From: Myxococcales bacterium
GTDB taxonomy: Bacteria > Myxococcota_A > Polyangia > Polyangiales > Polyangiaceae
Direction: 5' to 3'
DNA: 64,000 nucleotides
Assembly (NCBI GenBank): GCA_016191785.1
Contig: JACPVJ010000136.1
Coordinates: forward strand, 1 to 64,000
Below the pieces are notes generated by a model. It did not search any database and was not told where the DNA came from. It saw nothing but the letters and a program-made list of their open reading frames with translations. Positions 59,707 to 64,000 of this stretch are shown here, one piece after another. Positions within the stretch are counted from its first letter, which is position 1. Every line of letters begins with the position of its first letter. Position numbers and translations under genes: made by a program.

Positions 59707-60512
59707 GCTCGCTCTTGCTCCCCGGCCCACGCCAAGAGCGCGAGCACGAAGCGCCGTAGCGTGGGCCGCAAGCGGTTGGCCCGAGCCTCGTCGAAGGCGA
59801 ATGGGGGGGCCTCGTGCATGTAGGTGCGCTGCGACAGCTCGAGCTGGACGGCGTGCACGCCCTGGGCGGGCCTGCCGTAGTGCCGCGTGATGTAGCCCCC
59901 CTTGAAGCGACCGTCGCGCACGCTCGAGTAGCCGTCGCGGTTGTCCGACAGCACTCGCTCGAGTCGATCGGCGAGGCCGGGGTCGGCGCTCGCGCCGGAC
60001 GCGGTGCCCAGGTTCAAGTCCGGGAGCCGGCCCTCGAAGAACCGCGGGACCTCGGAACGAATGCTGTGCGCATCGAACACGATCGCGACGCCATGAGCGC
60101 CGACGAGCCGCGCGAGCTCGCTCTCGATGGCCTGGTGGTACGGCTGGTGATAGGCCTCGATGCGCGCGATCACCTCGTCGTCCGACGGCTCCTGGCCGGG
60201 CAGATAGATCGGGTCGCCCGCGAAGGTGCTGGTCGGCACGAGCCCGGTGTTGTCGGCGCCGGGATAGAGCACCGCGCCGGTGGGGCTTCGATTCAGGTCG
60301 ACCACGTAGCGGGAGTGGCGGGGCGTGAGCACGCTCGCGCCGAGCGCGCCGACGAGCTCGTAGAGCCGCGCCACGTGCCAGTCGGTGTCGGGCCGGCGGC
60401 GAGCCTCGGGCGTCATCCGCTGCTCGAGGTCATCGGGGATCTCGGTGCCGTCGTGGGGAAAGCTGATCAAGAGGGGCGCGGTGCCCGTGACCAGTGAGAA
60501 GACGGCGCTCAT
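59703..60512 (-). CDS. hutG: N-formylglutamate deformylase
   Basis: A 269-residue HutG-type amidohydrolase that releases formate from N-formylglutamate, last step of histidine degradation by the HutF route. The sequence is close to the FGase family: LLISFPHDGTEIPDDLE (His-Asp motif), HSRYVVDLNRSPTG, AIVFDAHSIRSEVPRFF and GGYITRHYGRPAQGVHAVQLELSQR. It starts 1 base after the MscS stop and ends overlapping hutF. Length typical. Confidence 0.92.
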   Translation of the reverse strand: MSAVFSLVTGTAPLLISFPHDGTEIPDDLEQRMTPEARRRPDTDWHVARLYELVGALGASVLTPRHSRYVVDLNRSPTGAVLYPGADNTGLVPTSTFAGDPIYLPGQEPSDDEVIARIEAYHQPYHQAIESELARLVGAHGVAIVFDAHSIRSEVPRFFEGRLPDLNLGTASGASADPGLADRLERVLSDNRDGYSSVRDGRFKGGYITRHYGRPAQGVHAVQLELSQRTYMHEAPPFAFDEARANRLRPTLRRFVLALLAWAGEQERA

Positions 60513-60513
60513 C

Positions 60514-62082
60514 TCAACCCTTCTTCGACGCAGGCGGCAGCGACTCGGCCTCGATCCGGAAGAAACGGCGGATCTTGTCCACGAGATCGGTCTTGGTCTC
60601 GGCGGCCAGCCGCGTAGCGGCCTCGGCGCTCAGGTTCTCGCGGGCACGTTCCAGCTCCGCCTGGCGCGCGGCCAGCACCTCGGCCACCTCGTCGGCGATC
60701 TCGGGGCGGCGGCTCAAGAGCTCCTGGAAAGCAGCGCGATCGAGCCTCCAGCACTCGACGCGGGTGAGGGCCACGATCGTGGCCGAGCGCGGCTCGCCCG
60801 TGAGCAGCGAGCGCTCGCCGAAGAAGTCACCCGTCCGCAGGCGCGCGACCTCACGCTGCCCCTCGCCCGCGATGTCGACGCGTACGCTCGTCTCACCGCT
60901 GGCGATGATGTACAGCCAGTGCGCCTCGGCGCCCTGCCTGGTCATGGTCTCGCCGGCAGCGAACGGCGCGTAGCGCAGGGCCCCCGCCAGGGCTTCGCGC
61001 TCTTCGGCGGACAGCTTGCTGAACATGGCGATGCCCGACAGCATCTGCAGCCGGCGATCTTGCTCCGCGCTCGACTTCTGCTGCTTCAGCTCGGCGGTCT
61101 GCTCGGTGACGAAGATGGCGTGCGCGGGGATCGAGAGCGGCAGATCGGCGCGCTTGAGCGCGAAGTAGATGCGCGTGCGCACCGCGCTGTCGGTCGGGTC
61201 GTCTGCGGCCAGGTCCGTCAGCCAGTAGCGCACGGCGTACCGCCCGTAGCTCTCGTGGAAGTCCATCAAGATGCAGTTCGGAACCGGATCGGCGGCCACA
61301 TGGTCGATGGGCGCCGATCGCAGGGCCTCGGTGACGCTGGCGATCACGTCGGAGGGCGGAAAGCGAAAGTCCACGTTGAACCAGACCCAGCGGCGCCACT
61401 GCGTGGGCTGCCCTTGCCGACGGCCCAGCACCATGACCTGACCCTTGACCAAGAGCGAGTTCGGGAAGATGACCGTCTCCCAGTTGCGCGTCTCGACCGC
61501 GGTATAGCGCCAACGGATCTCGACCACCCGCCCCGACACGTCCCCGATCTTGACCCAGTCGCCCACGTGGATGCTGTCGTCGGTCTGCAGCGCGAGCCCG
61601 CTCAAGATGTTGCCGAGGGTGTCTTGTAGCGACAGACCGATGACCGCCGTGAGCACGGCGCTGGTGGCGATCAGCCCCGAGAGGTTGACCCCCGAGCGCG
61701 ACGCCACGGTGAACACTGCGATGATGGCGGCTGCGCCGATCATCACGTCTTGCAAGATGCGCGGCACGCGCAGGCGCAAGCGCGGCAAGAGCGTGGTGAA
61801 CAGGATGGCGCCCACCGACATGACCGCGGCGAGCGCCCCGAACACCAAGAGCGGCAGGCGGGTCTCGGTGTAGCCCGGCGCGCCGAGGCCCCGCCCGCGG
61901 AAGTACCCCGCGATGGGCAAGAGCACCAAGTGCAAGCCGAAGAGCACCAGCGGCGCCGCGACCATGCGGCGCGACTCGGTCTCTTTGGGGCGCGAGAGCG
62001 CCGCGCTTAGCACGATCAAGACGAAAAGCCAGAGCGTGCCCGCGCTCTTTGCCTCGGCAAATACGTCCACCAGCCAGCTCAT
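60514..62082 (-). CDS. MscS-type mechanosensitive channel with C-terminal cyclic-nucleotide-binding domain
   Basis: A 522-residue membrane protein. Four or five membrane segments precede the MscS core: GLIATSAVLTAVIGLSLQDTLGNILSGLALQTDDSIHVGDWVKIGD with the pore-lining Gly/Ala helix, then the beta domain EIRWRYTAVETRNWETVIFPNS. A cNMP-binding domain follows (about 355-470): FAAGETMTRQGAEAHWLYIIASGETSVRVDI, GDFFGERSLLTGEPRSATIVAL with the phosphate-binding RSAT element, and a helical end. It probably couples osmotic gating to cyclic nucleotides. First gene of the hutG-hutF operon, with a 1-base gap. Confidence 0.9.
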   Translation of the reverse strand: MSWLVDVFAEAKSAGTLWLFVLIVLSAALSRPKETESRRMVAAPLVLFGLHLVLLPIAGYFRGRGLGAPGYTETRLPLLVFGALAAVMSVGAILFTTLLPRLRLRVPRILQDVMIGAAAIIAVFTVASRSGVNLSGLIATSAVLTAVIGLSLQDTLGNILSGLALQTDDSIHVGDWVKIGDVSGRVVEIRWRYTAVETRNWETVIFPNSLLVKGQVMVLGRRQGQPTQWRRWVWFNVDFRFPPSDVIASVTEALRSAPIDHVAADPVPNCILMDFHESYGRYAVRYWLTDLAADDPTDSAVRTRIYFALKRADLPLSIPAHAIFVTEQTAELKQQKSSAEQDRRLQMLSGIAMFSKLSAEEREALAGALRYAPFAAGETMTRQGAEAHWLYIIASGETSVRVDIAGEGQREVARLRTGDFFGERSLLTGEPRSATIVALTRVECWRLDRAAFQELLSRRPEIADEVAEVLAARQAELERARENLSAEAATRLAAETKTDLVDKIRRFFRIEAESLPPASKKG

Positions 62083-62184
62083 CGACGGCGCCGATGATAG
62101 CCCAGACCCTCGGCCACCGATGTGAGTCCTTTCCGTGCATCACCCCATGACTTCGCGATCCGGCGTGCACCCCGTTTGCGGTCA

Positions 62185-62210
62185 GGGAATAAACCGCGAC
62201 CTGTCGCGTC
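62185..62210 (+). promoter_or_regulatory. Possible ECF-sigma-type promoter
   Basis: GGGAATAAA (62185-62193) followed by CGTC (62207-62210), with a 16-base gap between GGGAAT and CGTC. This resembles -35 GGAAT/-10 CGTC elements used by extracytoplasmic-function sigma factors. The next gene on this strand starts at 62291. Only this pattern supports it. Confidence 0.35.
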
Positions 62211-62290
62211 GCCCGGGAAAAGGGCCGCGATCCCCTGCTTCGAGCCGGGGGCCCAAGGACCGGCCTGCCGGTTGCATCTTACCCGGCGTG

Positions 62291-62608
62291 ATGTTCCACG
62301 AGAGCGACGAGACCGAACGCCCCGGCGAGTGGCTCCGCCGCTTCGCCGAGGATGCGTCCGCTCACCGCGCGCTCCTTGCCCAGAGCAACAGCCTGGCTAT
62401 CGCGGCCTACCGCCTGGCACGGGCGCGTTGCCGCGTGCAGCCGATGAGCGCCAGCGTCCCCACCCTCAGCGAGCTGAAGACCGCGGCCGACGAGATCGCC
62501 CTTCGCGCCGAGCTCGAGCACGGTCATCACCTGGGCGTGCTCGTCGCCGACTGCGCGCTCGCGGGTCTGCCCATCATCTTGCCGCCGTCTTTCGGCTCGG
62601 CGGCGTGA
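62291..62608 (+). CDS. Small protein of unknown function
   Basis: A 105-residue protein beginning MFHESDETERPGEWLRRF; ATG 62291 (GTG 62288 is possible). Helical segments with ALLAQSNSLAIAAYRLARAR and LSELKTAADEIALRAELEHGHHLG; the C-terminus ends in a small hydrophobic patch (GVLVADCALAGLPIILPP). No signal peptide. The upstream 208 bases (62083-62290) hold the possible ECF-type promoter; nothing else is recognised. Its 3' end is 2 bases from the convergent sulfatase gene. No function known. Confidence 0.6.
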   Translation: MFHESDETERPGEWLRRFAEDASAHRALLAQSNSLAIAAYRLARARCRVQPMSASVPTLSELKTAADEIALRAELEHGHHLGVLVADCALAGLPIILPPSFGSAA

Positions 62609-62609
62609 T

Positions 62610-64000
62610 TCAGCGCCCGGCCGCGCCGCGCTCGCCCGAGCGGCCGAAGTCGGGTCGGTCACGCAGCCTCCGCATGTCCTTGGGCAGCATGCCGTAGGTG
62701 CGATCGGCCTCGGCGATCAGGCCCGCGCAGCGCTCGGGGCCCAGCTCGTGCTTCTCGCGTGGGTCCTCGAGCACGTCGAAGCACAGGTAACGAGGGTCCT
62801 CGATCTGGGCGAGCACCTTCAGCGACCCGTGCATCATGCCCCAGTTGGGGCGGTGGTATTCCCACACCCACGAGACGTTGGTGAGCGGGACGGGTCGCGG
62901 CACCAGGGTGCGCGCGATGGGCGTGCCCAGCATCCGCTCGCGAAACGGAGCCAGGCCGGGGGTGTCCCACAGCCCGAGCAGGTCCAGCAAGGTGGCGGCC
63001 TGGTCGTACTGGGTGATCAGCGCGTGCTCGTTCTTGCGATACCCGGCGACCTCGGCGTCCGACAGGACCCCAGGGGGGGCGTCGATCCACTGCGGGACTC
63101 GGATCTCCTCGTCGTACACCGTCGACGAGTGGTCGTTCTCGTTCTTGTGCTCGCCATGGGCTTCGCCGTGATCGGCGGTGTAGAGCAGCACCGTCCGCTT
63201 GCCGGCGTCGGTCGCGCGCAGTTGCTCGATCAGGCGCGCCACCGCCAGGTCCGAGGCGTAGACCGAGTTCAGGTAGTAATTGCGCGCCGGAGGGCCGCCG
63301 GGGCCTTCGTCCGAGAAGTTGGTCGGCTGAAACACCACGCGCGATCGATCGATCACTCGCGGGCGGTGGATGTTCGAGAAGTGCACCACCGCGAAGAACG
63401 GCTCCGCCAGCTTGGGGAGCGTCGCCAGCACGTGATCCACCAGCAGCTGGTCGCTGGCGCCGGTCAGCCAGTCGGCGTGCGGGTCCAGGTCCGTCCCAGA
63501 CACGAACCGTGAGAGCGGCACGTCTTGGACCCACAGTCGCGAGTTGCCGAACATCAAATTCTGGCTGGTCCAGTAGGCGGTGTCGTACCCCGCGCGATGG
63601 GCGAAGTCCCAGACCAGGGGCGCGGAGTGCAGCCGCCCATAGGTTTCGGTCGGGTCGAGGCCCGACCAGAGCACCGCGATGGCCACGGCGGTCGACGAGG
63701 TGGCGGCGCGCACCTGATGGAAGGGCAGGCGCTGTGGGGTGAGCAGGTTCGTGGCACGGGTCGCGCGGCTGCACCCGGGGTCGTAGGCGATGCACGTCGC
63801 GTCGGCGCGCTGCGCCTCTTGCAAGAGCAAGACGACGTTGCGCAAGGTAGGCGGCTGGGCCAAGAGCGGCGGGACCTCGACCGGATCGCGGCGCTGCACG
63901 CGGACGATCTGCGGCTTGACGTTGCGGAAGCGGCGGCGCAGGCGGTCGTTCACGAACACCGTGGTGGCGTGCAGGTACATGACCTCGGGCGCGGCCGCCT
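62610..64000 (-). CDS. Sulfatase-superfamily protein, N-terminus beyond the window
   Basis: The C-terminal 456 or more residues of an alkaline-phosphatase-superfamily protein. The frame remains open to the right edge with no stop, and the first Met inside (63980) is not near an obvious signal; the gene continues outside. Motifs: RNVVLLLQEAQRADA (metal-binding Asp near a strand end), ATSSTAVAIAVLWSGLDPT (nucleophile region with Thr/Ser), VVHFSNIHRP, YTADHGEAHGEHKNENDHS (DHG metal motif) and VPQWIDAPPG. This matches lipoteichoic-acid-synthase/phosphoethanolamine-transferase-like members. No Cys in the CxPxR position, so not a classic arylsulfatase. Confidence 0.82.
   Translation of the reverse strand, partial: AAAPEVMYLHATTVFVNDRLRRRFRNVKPQIVRVQRRDPVEVPPLLAQPPTLRNVVLLLQEAQRADATCIAYDPGCSRATRATNLLTPQRLPFHQVRAATSSTAVAIAVLWSGLDPTETYGRLHSAPLVWDFAHRAGYDTAYWTSQNLMFGNSRLWVQDVPLSRFVSGTDLDPHADWLTGASDQLLVDHVLATLPKLAEPFFAVVHFSNIHRPRVIDRSRVVFQPTNFSDEGPGGPPARNYYLNSVYASDLAVARLIEQLRATDAGKRTVLLYTADHGEAHGEHKNENDHSSTVYDEEIRVPQWIDAPPGVLSDAEVAGYRKNEHALITQYDQAATLLDLLGLWDTPGLAPFRERMLGTPIARTLVPRPVPLTNVSWVWEYHRPNWGMMHGSLKVLAQIEDPRYLCFDVLEDPREKHELGPERCAGLIAEADRTYGMLPKDMRRLRDRPDFGRSGERGAAGR

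Overview
The window is about 70% G+C, very densely packed (most neighbours are separated by fewer than 100 bases, and many overlap by 4 bases as ATGA or GTGA), and carries no phage, insertion sequence, CRISPR array or RNA gene that I can recognise. The gene content points to a myxobacterium, most likely of the Polyangiales (Polyangium/Sorangium/Labilithrix side). The evidence is two large Hanks-type Ser/Thr kinases, many lipoproteins whose mature N-terminus is a Gly/Ser/Thr/Ala-rich tether, Cys-rich lipoproteins, a DUF2330 protein, a relic of a myxobacterial-type HNH nuclease, and a PilZ/diguanylate cyclase pair. The taxonomic call is inference from style and content, not from a marker gene.

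Layout. 1-3.8 kb: a TetR regulator, a sphingosine-1-phosphate-lyase-like PLP enzyme and an MlrC-type M81 metallopeptidase form one minus-strand operon behind two TetR-type palindromes. 3.8-6.8 kb: a membrane protein with decapeptide repeats, a zinc-ribbon membrane protein, and a two-gene DUF4398/OmpA lipoprotein operon. 6.9-11.9 kb: argD-argF, then a P1B-ATPase-like protein in which every catalytic motif is replaced, then a Fur-family regulator. 11.9-20.2 kb: folate, lipid-glycosyl, C45 acyltransferase, acyl-CoA dehydrogenase, amidohydrolase and uracil-DNA-glycosylase-like genes. 20.3-28.4 kb: a giant kinase/NTPase/TPR signalling protein divergent from a tight three-gene cassette (CDA-fold deaminase, gluzincin metallopeptidase, ComEC-type metallo-beta-lactamase-fold hydrolase). 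28.4-29.1 kb: VapBC-like module 1.

29-46.5 kb: mostly envelope genes (SDR, secreted and Cys-rich lipoproteins, PrsW-type protease, beta-barrel, Gly-rich paralogous lipoproteins, YceI, GH5, DUF2330), interspersed with housekeeping genes (5'-3' exonuclease, rsmG, amgK). 42.7-43.4 kb holds the decayed HNH gene. 46.6-47.6 kb: an AbiEii-like nucleotidyltransferase with a small partner. 47.6-49 kb: PilZ and a REC-GGDEF protein. 49-56.5 kb: an M49-like metallopeptidase lipoprotein, an EF-G-like GTPase, RlpA, a transmembrane kinase and FKBP. 57.6-58.3 kb: VapBC-like module 2. 58.3-62.1 kb: hutF-hutG with an MscS/cNMP channel. The window ends inside a sulfatase-superfamily gene.

The best candidate for an undescribed system is the deaminase-metallopeptidase-MBL cassette at 24.3-28.4 kb, whose promoter contains an operator-like dyad and which faces the giant kinase gene. 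Its combination of a nucleic-acid- or nucleotide-modifying fold with a protease and a nuclease-type hydrolase looks like a conflict or signalled-response module. That role is inference. The second candidate is the catalytically dead P-type-ATPase homologue with an N-terminal TRASH-like metal site, lying between argF and a Fur gene.
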